64,000 nt of DNA from Dermatophilaceae bacterium Soc4.6 (GCA_039889245.1 JAZGVH010000002.1:4340001-4404000), one strand, 5' to 3'. Shown: positions 17,593-28,907, numbered from the stretch's first letter. Numbers and translations: made by a program. Notes: generated by a model not told the origin, from the sequence alone.

Positions 17593-18545
17593 CGCCGACC
17601 CAGTTGCGGGCCTTCGCCACGGTCGTCCAGTGCGGGTCCGTGAAGGCCGCGGCCGAGGTGCTCCAGGTGAGCGAGGCAGCGGTGTCGCTGCACGTGGCGC
17701 AGCTGCGCAAGGAGCTCGGCGACCCGCTCTTCGTGCGGGCGTCAACCGGTCTCGCGTTCACCCCGGGGGGTCTGCGGCTGGCCAGTCGGGCGGTCGAGAT
17801 CCTCGGCCTGCAGGACCGCACCGTGCGTGAGGTCGGTCAGGCCGGGCAGGGTCGGCGGATGCTGCGGGTCGCTGCGACTGCCCTCTTTGCCGAGCACGCC
17901 GCCCCCGGCCTGCTCGGGCTCTTCGCCAACCGGGCGAAGGACCTCGATCTCGAGCTGAGCGTGCACGACAGTGGCGCGCTGCCCGCGCTGCTCGCGTCAC
18001 GGGCCGTCGACGTGGGCATCGGGCCCCACCCCGTAGTGCTGTCAGAGGGATTCGTCGTGACGACGTTCCTCAAGTACGAGATCGTCGCGGTGACGGGGCC
18101 GGGTCACCCGCTTGTCGGCCAGGACCCTCATCCGTCCCAGCTGCGCTCTCTCACATGGCTGCTGGGTCCATCGGCCGCCAGCGCGATGGGGGTCATCCCC
18201 GACCTGCTGCGCCGGATCGGGGTGGGCGAGGCGCACCAGCGGATCTTCCAGAGCGACGCGCAGGCGCTCGAGGAGATGCGGCGGACCGATGGCGTCGGGC
18301 TGGCGCTCGGCTTCGCCGTGGCCAGCGACCTCGCCGCCGGCCGACTCGTCGCCCTGGGTGGGCAGGGCCTGCGGGGTGGGGGTCGCTGGTCGGCGCAGAC
18401 GCTGCCGGCCCACGCCCAGCTGCCGGCCGCCGCCGAGCTGCTGCGCTTCATCACCACTCCCCGCGCGACCCAGGCCATGTTGAAGGGCACCGGCGCTGCT
18501 CCCGGCCGCTTCCGGCCGTCGGTGCACGTGACGCTCTGGAGCTGA
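17589..18545 (+). CDS. LysR-family transcriptional regulator
   Basis: A 318-residue regulator with an N-terminal winged helix-turn-helix (about 2-60; AFATVVQCGSVKAAAEVLQV with SEAAVSLHVAQLRKELG) and the LysR substrate-binding fold after residue 85. The GTG start overlaps the preceding stop (GTGA), so it is co-transcribed with the EEP gene. LysR-type CutR regulates CO dehydrogenase genes in mycobacteria. This gene lies 1.4 kb from the end of the cox operon and is the only LysR here, so it is a candidate cox regulator (inference). Confidence 0.9.
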   Translation: MTPTQLRAFATVVQCGSVKAAAEVLQVSEAAVSLHVAQLRKELGDPLFVRASTGLAFTPGGLRLASRAVEILGLQDRTVREVGQAGQGRRMLRVAATALFAEHAAPGLLGLFANRAKDLDLELSVHDSGALPALLASRAVDVGIGPHPVVLSEGFVVTTFLKYEIVAVTGPGHPLVGQDPHPSQLRSLTWLLGPSAASAMGVIPDLLRRIGVGEAHQRIFQSDAQALEEMRRTDGVGLALGFAVASDLAAGRLVALGGQGLRGGGRWSAQTLPAHAQLPAAAELLRFITTPRATQAMLKGTGAAPGRFRPSVHVTLWS

Positions 18546-19822
18546 CCGGGCCTGGGGCGCCTCGTCCACGAGACGCGGGGCGTCCGGTCTCCCCCTCCAG
18601 CTCGGCGCCGACTTCACCGTGGTCTGCCAGGGCCAGACCTCGCACTACCCGTTGCGCTTCAACTCACCGGCCCCGCTGCCCCGGGTCACCGTGGTGGGCC
18701 CGGCACGAACGCCCGGCATCGACCTGGGCGCGAGCACCAGCTCCTCCTGGGTGATCCACAACGGCGGGGACGCGCCCGCCACGCTGGGGACTGTCTCCGC
18801 CACGGTCGGGAGCTCCTGGCCGCACCAGAGGTCGGTCTCCTCGGTCTGCGACCTCAGGGGCAGCGACCAGCTCCCATCCCTTCACATGGTTCGCCGTTGC
18901 CGGCACGTGGGTCGTCGCCACCAACGCGTCCCCGTCCGTTGCCGTGGCCGTGCCGGCCGTGACCGGCCCGCGAGCCGTGATCGTCACCACCGTCGCCGAT
19001 CCCGACCATGCCCTTGCCGGGTTGTCGACCACCTGCCGCATCGACAGCAGCGCGCCGGTGTCCTGCGGCCGCTCATGGTCGACGCCTGCGCTCGGCACCG
19101 GCCGGCACACCGTCACGGTCACGGTCACGGACCCGGCAGGAGCGACCAGCACCCAGTCCGTGGCGTGGGTCGTCGACACCGCCGCACCCACGGTCACCCT
19201 GACCGCGCTGCCACCCGTCCTTCTCGGCACAACCCTGTCCGTCTCCTGGACCGGAGCGGACGCCGGCGGAGCGGGCCTGGCCTCCTACGACGCCCGGGTG
19301 CGCACGGCCGCCCTCGGTACCGGCCTCGGCGGGTACGTCTCCCCTCCGTCCTGGCAGGGACGCACCACCGCCAGCCTGTCGACCATCGTCCCCGCCGGGA
19401 CGACCGCATGCCTCTCCGTCCGCGCCCGTGACAGAGCGGGCAACCTCGGCGGCTACAGCGCAGAGCGCTGCACGTCCTCCGTGGTGGACGACCGCAGCCT
19501 TCGCAGCACGGGCAGCCGCGGCACCGGCGCCGGCTACCTCTACGGCACCTGGACCATCGCCCGCGGCAGCGCCCAACAGCTGGTCTCCGCGACCGTCGTG
19601 ACCCGACAGATCGGGCTGTACGTGACGGGCTGCCCGACGTGCGGGTCCGTCGACGTCTACATCGGCCCCACCCGTGTCGGCCGACTCTCCACAACCACCC
19701 CGACCACGAGCCTGCGCCGCGTCCTCTGGCTACCAGCCTTCGCCACCCGCAGCGGAGCCCTGACCCTGCGCCCAGTCTCCTCCGCCCCGGCTATCATCGA
19801 CGGCGTCGCCATCCTGAAGTAG
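18546..19822 (+). pseudogene. Decayed secreted Ig-like-domain protein gene
   Basis: Protein-like sequence is split over two frames. Frame 1 runs from just after the LysR stop to about 18860 (for example DLGASTSSSWVIHNGGDAP). It then continues in frame 2 from about 18860 to 19822 (SHPFTWFAVAGTWVV onward). The change falls at a G4 run (18857-18860). The C-terminal part contains an Ig-like repeat (RHTVTVTVTDPAGATS) and a cysteine-paired domain (CPTCGSVDVYIG) common at the ends of large actinobacterial secreted proteins. No start codon, ribosome site or signal peptide is visible, so the N-terminus is missing too. An assembly error could explain the shift but not the lost N-terminus. Confidence 0.7.
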
Positions 19823-19917
19823 CCGGGATCGACGCAGGTCCCGCGCACCTCGGGCAGGCCCTTCCGGGCTCATGACGACCGACGATGCTGCGTGTCGGAT
19901 TCCCGTCAGCACGAGCG

Positions 19918-19937
19918 AAGGGCGCCACGACGCCCTT
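19918..19937. terminator. Small hairpin between pseudogene and coxE
   Basis: AAGGGCG (19918-19924) and CGCCCTT (19931-19937) form a 7-bp stem with a 6-nt loop in the gap between convergent units. It could end the cox operon transcript. Confidence 0.5.
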
Positions 19938-19986
19938 GCGGCTCGGCCCGTCGTCGAGGGAGCAGGGGATCAGGGGATCAGGGGGA

Positions 19987-21192
19987 TCAGGGGGTGACGA
20001 TGGCGTGGATGACCGCCTGCAGCCCCGACAGCGTGTCGCCGGGCAGGAAGGTGTCACACCAGGGCAGCGCGGCGGCCATGGACCCGACCAGCGGCTCGTA
20101 GCCGGGCACCCCGGCCCGCGGGTTGACCCACACCACGCGGTGGGCGCGCCGGTGCACGCTGCGCATCACCTGCGCCAGCGCCTGCGGGGGGTCGGCGTCG
20201 CAGCCGTCCGAGGCGATGACGACGACGGCCCCACGCAGCGCGTGGCCGTGCCGTGAGCGCAGGAGGGCGCGCAGACTGGCGGCGAGGTGGGTGCCGCCGT
20301 ACCGGTCGTCGACGAGTCGCGTGGCTCCCGTCACGGCCTCGGCGGCGGAGCGGTGGCGCAGGGCCGCCGTGACCCGGGTGAGCCGGGTCGAGAAGACGAA
20401 GGCCTCGGCGCGGCCGCCGAGGGCGAGCGCACGCAGCAGGTGGAGGTAGGCCGTGGCGTAGGGCTGCATCGACTGGCTGACGTCGGCGATGACGACGACC
20501 GGCCGCGGCCGGCGCACCGGCCGGGTGCGCACGAGGACGACCGGCTCCCACCCCGTGCGGCGTGAGGCGGCGAGCGTCTCGCGCAGGGCCACCCGGTCAC
20601 CCCGCGGGTGCGGTCGACGCCGTCGCGAGGGCCGCGTGGGCCAACGGGGCAGCACGCCCTCGAGCCAGGCGCCGACCAGGGCCAGCTGCGCCTCGTCGAG
20701 CTCGTCGAAGGGGGTGTCGCGCAGGCCGGCGACAGCGCTCGGCAGCCGCTCGGGCACGAGCTGGCCCTCGTCGGCGGTGTCGGCCGGGGCGACCACGGGG
20801 GGCAGCGTGTGCCACGGCAGGCCCTCGCCGTCGACCTCCGGCCCGTCGACTCCCCGGACGCTGGCGAGACGGTCGGTCGGCGAGCCCGCACCGGCCGGCG
20901 CCCGACGGCGGCCCTCGAGGGGCAGCGCCGCGTCGCGGAAGACCGCGTCGAAGACGTCGTCGAAAGCGGCGAGGTCGTCGTGCCGGGTGACGAGGGTGAG
21001 GCGGGCCGACCAGTAGAGCGTGCCGACGTCACGTGGGGGAGCGGCCTCGAGGGCGCGCGCGAAGGTCCCGAGGGCCGCGAGACTGACGGGCAGACCGCGT
21101 CGGCGCAGTGTCGCGCCGAGGCCGGTGACGAAGGCCGCCCGGTCGACCGGGTGCAGCACGGACGTCGCACCGGCCACCAGGCCGTGGGTCAC
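19987..21192 (-). CDS. coxE: CoxE-like von Willebrand factor A domain protein
   Basis: A 401-residue protein of the CoxE/VWA family that works with a MoxR ATPase to mature or activate CO dehydrogenase, in Oligotropha by helping build the Cu-S-Mo centre. The MIDAS metal site is visible as VVVIADVSQSMQ (DxSxS) with a later threonine and the IASDGCD aspartate. It is the last gene of the operon; its GTG start overlaps the preceding moxR stop by 4 nt. Near the stop the DNA has a short GGGGATCA-type repeat (about 19965-19990). Confidence 0.88.
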   Translation of the reverse strand: MTHGLVAGATSVLHPVDRAAFVTGLGATLRRRGLPVSLAALGTFARALEAAPPRDVGTLYWSARLTLVTRHDDLAAFDDVFDAVFRDAALPLEGRRRAPAGAGSPTDRLASVRGVDGPEVDGEGLPWHTLPPVVAPADTADEGQLVPERLPSAVAGLRDTPFDELDEAQLALVGAWLEGVLPRWPTRPSRRRRPHPRGDRVALRETLAASRRTGWEPVVLVRTRPVRRPRPVVVIADVSQSMQPYATAYLHLLRALALGGRAEAFVFSTRLTRVTAALRHRSAAEAVTGATRLVDDRYGGTHLAASLRALLRSRHGHALRGAVVVIASDGCDADPPQALAQVMRSVHRRAHRVVWVNPRAGVPGYEPLVGSMAAALPWCDTFLPGDTLSGLQAVIHAIVTP

Positions 21193-22079
21193 CAGGCGCC
21201 CTCGGCCAGCGCCGCGGTCACGAGCTCGCGGTCGTCGGGGGTCTTGGCCAGCGCACCGAGAGTGAGGCCGACCCGGTCGCCCAGGTCGTCACGCACCAGC
21301 TCGGAGACCCCGAGCACTGAGAGCGCCGCGACCCAGTTGACCGCCTCGGAGATGCCGGGGGCCTTGTCCACCCCGAGGCTTCGCACGTGGCCGACGAAGG
21401 CGGCCGCCGACGCGATGAGCGACCCGGATGCGGTGGGCACGGTGCGGCGCAGGATCTCGACGACGCGCTCCGGCGCGGGGTACTCCAGCCAGTGGTAGAG
21501 GCACCGACGGCGCAGGGCGTCGTGCAGGTCGCGGCTGCGGTTGGAGGTGAGGACGACGACCGGTGGCTGCGCGGCCCGGAAGGTGCCGATCTCGGGCACC
21601 GTCACAGACCCCTCCCCGAGGAACTCCAGCAGCAGGGCGTCGAACTGGTCGTCGGCCCGGTCGACCTCGTCGATGAGCAGGACCGGCGGGCGCGGCCCGT
21701 CGTAGCGGACGCAGCGCAGGATGGGGCGCTCCTGGAGGAACTCCTCGGCGAAGAGGTCGGCCTCGGCGAGCCGCTCGTGGTTGACCTCGGCGAGACGGAT
21801 GGCCATGAGCTGGCGCTGGTGGTTCCAGTCGTAGAGCGCCTCGGCGGCCGTCAGTCCCTCGTAGCACTGCAGGCGCACGAGCGGGGCGTCGAGGGCGCGG
21901 GCGAGCACCTGGGCGGCCGCGGTCTTCCCGACCCCGGGCTCACCCTCGAGCAGCAGCGGCAGCCCGAGCTCGAGCGCGAGGAAGACCGCCGTCGACAGCC
22001 CCTCGTCGGCCAGGTAGTCCTGCGCGTCGAGCCGCGCCCGCACGTCGGCCGCGTCGCGGACCGGGCCGTGGTCTGTCAC
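21189..22079 (-). CDS. coxD: MoxR-family AAA+ ATPase (CoxD-like)
   Basis: A 296-residue AAA+ ATPase with Walker A GEPGVGKTAAA (about 42-52), Walker B LLIDEVDRAD and sensor LTSNRSRDL. MoxR proteins pair with VWA-domain partners as metal-centre chaperones. In the Oligotropha cox cluster, CoxD partially unfolds apo-CO dehydrogenase so that sulfur and copper can be inserted. Overlaps of 4 nt at both ends (with the xdhC/YHS gene and coxE) put it firmly in the operon. It could instead be called a generic MoxR protein, but the context favours CoxD. Confidence 0.9.
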   Translation of the reverse strand: MTDHGPVRDAADVRARLDAQDYLADEGLSTAVFLALELGLPLLLEGEPGVGKTAAAQVLARALDAPLVRLQCYEGLTAAEALYDWNHQRQLMAIRLAEVNHERLAEADLFAEEFLQERPILRCVRYDGPRPPVLLIDEVDRADDQFDALLLEFLGEGSVTVPEIGTFRAAQPPVVVLTSNRSRDLHDALRRRCLYHWLEYPAPERVVEILRRTVPTASGSLIASAAAFVGHVRSLGVDKAPGISEAVNWVAALSVLGVSELVRDDLGDRVGLTLGALAKTPDDRELVTAALAEGAW

Positions 22080-22963
22080 GAGGCCTGCGACGCGAGGAAG
22101 GTCTCACGGCACCCCGGGTGGCAGAACCACTGCGTCACCCCGTCCACCACCGCGGACGGCGTGTCGGCCGCGACGGTCACGGTCATGCCGCAGACCGGGT
22201 CGACCGCGGTGGTCGGCGACGGGGGCGCCGACGGGCGGGTGGCGGTCAGGCCGTCGACGCGGATCGCCCGCACGACGCCGGCGACGACCGACAGCGCGAT
22301 CTCGGGGGCGGTGCGGGCCCCGATGTCGACACCGGCGTGGGTGTGCACCCGGGTGCGCTCCTCGGGCGTCAGCCCCAGCTGCTCGAGCAGCACCCGGCCG
22401 CGGGTGCGGCTGCAGACGAGGGCGACGAAGCCGACGCCGGCGTCGAGGCCGGCCCGCACCTGCGCGGCCTCCATCCCGTCGTGGCTCGAGACGACGAGCG
22501 CCGTCGCCCCCGCCACCCCGGTCCCGGCACCGGCCCGGTCGACGGCGAGCCCGACGGCCTGCGCCATGACGGCCACCGCGTCGGCCACCGGCGACGACCC
22601 CACGACGTGGAGCCGGGCCGGCGGCAGCTGCGGCTCGAGGTAGATCTCGAGCGCCCCGCCGGAGAGGCACGGGTTGACGACGACGGTGGCCCCCGGGCTC
22701 GACGGGAAGCCGGCCGCGCCGTCGGGCAGCACCCGCAGGAGCAGCCCCTCACCCGACGCGAGCACGTCGAGCGCGGCCGTGCGGACCGAGCCGGTGGCGC
22801 AGTGGCCCCCGACGAAGCCCTCGACCGAGCCGTCGGCGAGCACGATCGCCCGGTCGCCCGCGTGGGCTGACGTGGGCTCCTGCGCCCGCACGACGGTGGC
22901 CCGCACGAAGGGGATGCGCTCGCGGGTGAGCTGGTCCATGCGGTCGCTGATGGCGGCGGTCAC
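22076..22963 (-). CDS. XdhC/CoxI-family maturation protein fused to a YHS metal-binding domain
   Basis: Residues about 1-245 are an XdhC/CoxI protein. The N-terminal segment has VRATVVRAQ and GFVGGHCATGSVRTAAL, and the Rossmann-type C-terminal half follows. XdhC proteins bind the molybdenum cofactor and help sulfurate and insert it. Residues about 255-295 are a separate YHS domain: DPVCGM at its start (Cys258) and FCHPGC near its end (Cys281, Cys285). YHS domains occur in copper and heavy-metal proteins. In an operon for a Mo-Cu enzyme, the fusion suggests one protein handling both metals (inference). It overlaps moxR by 4 nt and follows coxL by 12 nt. Confidence 0.88.
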   Translation of the reverse strand: MTAAISDRMDQLTRERIPFVRATVVRAQEPTSAHAGDRAIVLADGSVEGFVGGHCATGSVRTAALDVLASGEGLLLRVLPDGAAGFPSSPGATVVVNPCLSGGALEIYLEPQLPPARLHVVGSSPVADAVAVMAQAVGLAVDRAGAGTGVAGATALVVSSHDGMEAAQVRAGLDAGVGFVALVCSRTRGRVLLEQLGLTPEERTRVHTHAGVDIGARTAPEIALSVVAGVVRAIRVDGLTATRPSAPPSPTTAVDPVCGMTVTVAADTPSAVVDGVTQWFCHPGCRETFLASQAS

Positions 22964-22975
22964 GGGTGGGGTCTC

Positions 22976-25386
<2,411 letters not shown>

Positions 25387-25390
<4 letters not shown>

Positions 25391-25893
25391 GACGGGCTCC
25401 CGACGGTCTCGGCGCTGGCCAGCGCAGCGTTGTCGCGCTCCTTGGCGGCCGCCCACTGCACCGACCGCACGATCGAGGTGTAGCCGGTGCACCGGCAGAT
25501 CTGGCCCGAGATCGCCTCGCGGATGGTCTGCTCGCTCGGGTCGGGGTCCTTGTCGAGCAGCGCCCGGCAGGTCATGAGCATGCCCGGGGTGCAGAAGCCG
25601 CACTGCAGGCCGTGGCACTGCATGAAGCCCTCCTGGACGGGGTCGAGCACCCCGTCCTGCTCGAGGCCCTCGACCGTGCGCACCTCGTGGCCGCCGGCCA
25701 TCGCCGCGAGCACCGTGCAGGTCTTCACCGGCTCGCCGTCGAGCCAGGCGACGCAGGTGCCGCAGTTGCTGGTGTCGCACCCCCAGTGGGTGCCGGTGAG
25801 CCGCAGCTCGTCGCGCAGGAAGTGCACGAGCAGCATCCGCCCCTCGATCTCGCGCGTGACCTGCTCGCCGTTGACCGTCATCGACACCTGCAT
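25387..25893 (-). CDS. coxS: Carbon monoxide dehydrogenase small [2Fe-2S] subunit
   Basis: A 168-residue iron-sulfur subunit that carries electrons from the Mo-Cu site to the flavin. The N-terminal plant-ferredoxin-type cluster is CDTSNCGTC plus a later cysteine (VKTCTV). The C-terminal helical cluster is CGFCTPGM with CRCTGY. I start at ATG 25893, which has AGGAG nine bases upstream; the GTG two codons earlier sits too close to it. It begins 2 nt after the coxM stop and overlaps coxL by 4 nt. Confidence 0.95.
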
Positions 25894-25895
25894 GG

Positions 25896-26804
25896 TCACT
25901 CGCTCCTGTCGCTGTTGCCGTTGACGCCCGGGGCGCCTGCGCGGATCCGCTCGACGGCTCGCCGCAGGGTGCGGCGGGTGAGCTCGTCGGCCAGGTGGCG
26001 CTTGTAGTCGGCCGTGCCGCGACCGTCGGTGGTGGGTGAGCAGGCCTGTGCCGCAAGGGCGCCCGCCTGCGCATACAGCTCCTCGGAGGGTGTGTGGCCA
26101 CGCAGCGCCTCGGAGATGGACGGGATGCCCGTGGTGTTGGGGCCGACGGCCGCCAGACCCACGCGCGCGTCGGCGATGACGTCGCCGTCCATCCAGACCG
26201 CGCTGCCGACCGAGGTGACCGCCCAGTCACCGGCCCGCCGCTCGACCTTGGCGTAGGCGCTGGATCCGCCGGGGCGCAACGGGATCCGGATCTCGGTGAG
26301 CATCTCGTCGTGCCCCACGGCGGTCTCGTAGGGCCCGCGGTGGAAGTCCTCCATCGTCACCACCCGCTCGCCGCTCGAGCCGCGGATGACGCAGGAGGCG
26401 TCGAGCGTCGTGCAGACCGCCGAGAGGTCCTCGGACGGGTCGGCCTGGCAGAGCGAGCCACCGATGGTGCCGCGGTTGCGGACCACGGGGTCGGCGATGA
26501 CGTTCTCGGCGTCGGCGAAGATCGGCAGCAGGGCCAGCAGCTCGGCCGACTCCAGCAGCTCGCGGTGACGGGTCATCGCACCGATCCGCACCTCGTCGGC
26601 GCTGATGCGCACGTAGCCGAGCTCGGTGTGCAGGTCGTTGATGTCGATGAGGTACTCGAGGTCGGTGAGCCGCAGCTTCATCATCGGGATGAGACTGTGG
26701 CCGCCGGCCACGAGCCGGGCCTCGTCGCCGAGCCTCTCGAGCAGACCGATCGCGTGATCGACGCTCGTGGCTCGTTCGTACTCGAACGGTGCTGGGACCT
26801 GCAT
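25896..26804 (-). CDS. coxM: Carbon monoxide dehydrogenase medium FAD-binding subunit
   Basis: A 302-residue flavoprotein subunit. The FAD diphosphate-binding motifs are AGGHSLIPMM (about 33-42) and TIGGSLCQADPSED (about 112-125), followed by the CoxM/xanthine dehydrogenase FAD C-terminal domain. The ATG at 26804 is preceded by GAGGAGGA with a 7-nt gap, an excellent ribosome site, so I reject the longer frame to 26855. It is the first gene of coxM-S-L-xdhC/YHS-moxR-coxE, the gene order typical of actinobacterial form I clusters. Confidence 0.94.
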   Translation of the reverse strand: MQVPAPFEYERATSVDHAIGLLERLGDEARLVAGGHSLIPMMKLRLTDLEYLIDINDLHTELGYVRISADEVRIGAMTRHRELLESAELLALLPIFADAENVIADPVVRNRGTIGGSLCQADPSEDLSAVCTTLDASCVIRGSSGERVVTMEDFHRGPYETAVGHDEMLTEIRIPLRPGGSSAYAKVERRAGDWAVTSVGSAVWMDGDVIADARVGLAAVGPNTTGIPSISEALRGHTPSEELYAQAGALAAQACSPTTDGRGTADYKRHLADELTRRTLRRAVERIRAGAPGVNGNSDRSE

Positions 26805-26837
26805 GCGTGAGTCCTCCTCGACGACGGTGTCGTGGTC

Positions 26838-26866
26838 ACTCTCGGGCGCCCTCACCGACTCGTCAA
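26838..26866 (-). promoter_or_regulatory. Predicted coxM promoter
   Basis: On the minus strand TTGACG (26866-26861) and GAGAGT (26843-26838) are separated by 17 nt. This gives a transcript start near 26831 and a leader of about 27 nt with the strong coxM ribosome site. The -10 box is weak, consistent with a promoter needing an activator. Confidence 0.4.
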
Positions 26867-26883
26867 CACCCGGTTAAGCGAAG

Positions 26884-26906
26884 GCTTGAATCGGACACCT
26901 TCAAGC
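26884..26906. promoter_or_regulatory. Inverted repeat upstream of coxM, possible LysR-type site
   Basis: GCTTGAA-N9-TTCAAGC. Its centre lies about 64 bp upstream of the predicted coxM transcript start, the usual location of a LysR recognition site. Confidence 0.45.
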
Positions 26907-26909
26907 ACA

Positions 26910-26933
26910 CCCCAAGCGGACGTCATCTTGGGG
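26910..26933. promoter_or_regulatory. Second inverted repeat upstream of coxM
   Basis: CCCCAAG-N10-CTTGGGG, centred about 90 bp upstream of the predicted transcript start. It shares CAAG/CTTG half-sites with the first repeat; two CAAGC copies are spaced 11 bp, one helical turn. Confidence 0.4.
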
Positions 26934-27009
26934 TTCCCCTTCTCACGACCTCGGGCCGACCAGGTTTTCGGTGGTCGAAATGCCCTACCTTCTCGAACGA
27001 AGGACCTGG

Positions 27010-28312
27010 CGTGGGGACCGGTCTCCTGACGTGCCCCTCGAATGCCGCGGTCGTCGTCGTCGCCGCCACCACCTGGGACGCGATGCGTGCAGCGCGGGCC
27101 CTCCAGGTGTCGTGGAACCCTCCTGCGGGTGCGGCCTCACTCAGCTCGAAGACCATCTCGGCGCAGGCGGCCACCCTGATGACCAGTGGGGCACCGGCGG
27201 TCGCGGACACGGCCGGCGCCGCGGTGAAGGCGATCGGTCGCGCCACCAGACGGATCGATGCCACCTACGACCTGCCCTACCTGGCGCACGCGGCGATGGA
27301 GCGGCTGGTGTGCACCGCCAGCGTCACGTCGACCGGCTGTGAGGTCTGGGCACCGACCCAGGCCCCCGGCCTCGCGGCCGCGACAGCAGCAGCCACCTGC
27401 GCCCTCCCCCGCCGCGGTGACGGTGCACACGACGCTGCTCGGGGGTGGGCTCGGACGCAAGCTCGAGACCGACTTCGTGGCGCTCGCCGTCCACGCGTCG
27501 AAGGCGGTGGGCGCGCCGGTCAAGGTGACGTGGTCCCGCGAGGAGGACTTCACCCACGACCAGTACCGGCCGATGGCCAGCATCCGCATCCGCGCCGGGG
27601 TCGACGCGGCCGGGTCGCCGAGCGGGTGGTGGGAGCTGCCCTACACGCTGCCCGACCGCCTGGTGGAGTACGTGCGGCATCCCGCCGCGGTCCCCGTCGG
27701 CTTCTGGCGGTCGGTGGGCAACTCGCTCAACTGCTTCGCGGTCGAGTCGGCCGTCGACGAGCTCGCCCTCGCCGCGGACATCGACCCCCTGGCCTACCGC
27801 CTCGGGGCGCTGGCGGCGCAGCCGCGGGCTGCTGCGGCGCTGCAGGCGGTCGCGACGATGTCGGCCCGGTCGACCCCACCCGCAGCCGGGCGGGCCAGAG
27901 GCCTCGCCATCACCTCGTCGTTCGGCTCCTACGCCGCCCAGGTGGCCGAGGTCAGCTCGGTGGCCGGTGCGGTCAAGGTCGAGCGGGTGTGGTGCGCGGT
28001 GGACTGCGGTGGGGTGGTCAACCCCGACACGGTGCAGGCCCAGATGCAGGGGGATCGTGCACGGTCTGACGGCCACGCTCTGGGGGAGGATGTCCTTCAC
28101 CCAGGGGCAGGCCTCACCCGACAACTTCGACCGCTACCGCATGATGCGGATGCGCGACATGCCGGTGATCGCCGTGCAGGTGATGGCGAGCACGGCTGCT
28201 CCCGGAGGGGTGGGAGAGCCGGGTGTGCCGCCCATCGCCCCGGCGGTGGCCAACGCCTGGGCGCGGCCGACGGGCACGCGGGTACGCAGCCTGCCGATGC
28301 TGGAGGCCGCGG
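27010..28312 (+). pseudogene. Decayed molybdenum hydroxylase large-subunit gene (IorB-like)
   Basis: Fragments resembling isoquinoline 1-oxidoreductase/aldehyde oxidase large subunits run in order through three frames. First comes AAVVVVAATTWDAMRAARAL (from about 27040). After a C5 run (27406-27410), TVHTTLLGGGLGRKLETDF and TWSREEDFTHDQYRPMASI follow. After a G5 run (28049-28053), GIVHGLTATLWG and PGGVGEPGVPPIAPAVANAW complete the C-terminus. About 100 residues appear deleted between GSPSGWW and LPYTLP, and the N-terminal half is absent. No start or ribosome site is visible. It diverges from coxM and is no longer functional as a full enzyme. Confidence 0.82.
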
Positions 28313-28313
28313 G

Positions 28314-28904
28314 TCAGAGCCTGACGCCGTCGTCGTCCTGGTCGCGCTCGAAAGGCTGCCGCAGGACGAGCAGGACGAAGCCGGCGACGGTCATGAGGAT
28401 GCCGCCGACCATCCACCACCCGTTGCCGTCACGGTTGAACAGGATGAGGTAGAGGAACAGCAGGGGCCCACCGACGAGACCCGCGAGCATCAGCCAGAAG
28501 TGCTTGTCGTCGGACGAGGGCAGCGGGGCCGGTGGCGGGGGCACGAAGTGGTCGTGCTGGTCGGACTCGGGCACGTGCTGTCGCCAGGCCAGCCCGGACG
28601 CCGGCGCAGGCGAGGCGCGGGTCACCAGCGCGTCGGGGAGCGGGTCGGGCCTGTCGTCGTCCACGTCGCCGACGGTGTTGGCAGTGCCGGTGGTGCCGGT
28701 GGTGCCGGTGGTGCCGGTGGTCTGGACGGTCTCGACGGTCTCGGCTCCGGCGTCGGCTCCGGGAGGCTCGGCGGCGTGGTCGTCCGCATCGTCTGACGTG
28801 CTGGCGGCCTCGGTCGGGTCACCGAAGGGGTCGAGGCCGCGGGCATCCTCGTGCCAGTGGGCCATGATCGCGGCGAACTGCTCGTCGACGTCCTTGTCAG
28901 CCAC
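28314..28904 (-). CDS. Actinobacterial two-TM protein of unknown function
   Basis: A 196-residue protein. It begins with an acidic, disordered N-terminus (about 1-110) containing a Thr-Thr-Gly repeat encoded by a 9-bp DNA repeat. It continues with the pattern HVPESDQHDHFVPPPPAPLP, common just before the membrane part in actinobacterial relatives. Two transmembrane helices follow (about 135-155 and 160-180), then a short charged tail ending DQDDDGVRL. The start is GTG. It lies 3 nt downstream of the esterase gene. No function is known. Confidence 0.8.
   Translation of the reverse strand: MADKDVDEQFAAIMAHWHEDARGLDPFGDPTEAASTSDDADDHAAEPPGADAGAETVETVQTTGTTGTTGTTGTANTVGDVDDDRPDPLPDALVTRASPAPASGLAWRQHVPESDQHDHFVPPPPAPLPSSDDKHFWLMLAGLVGGPLLFLYLILFNRDGNGWWMVGGILMTVAGFVLLVLRQPFERDQDDDGVRL
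28684..28719 (-). repeat. 9-bp in-frame tandem repeat, 4 copies
   Basis: Four perfect GTGCCGGTG units (plus-strand reading) in the disordered N-terminal part of the two-TM protein gene. Confidence 0.9.
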
Positions 28905-28907
28905 CGG

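Noticed and set aside
25391-26230. N-terminal extension of coxL upstream to 26230
   Set aside because: This part of the frame overlaps coxS and coxM in another frame, and the CoxL family start is at 25390 next to the coxS stop.
26777-26795. CGTTCG-TACT-CGAACG as a second LexA box
   Set aside because: The half-sites are in the reverse arrangement (GTTC then GAAC) and lie within the coxM coding start.
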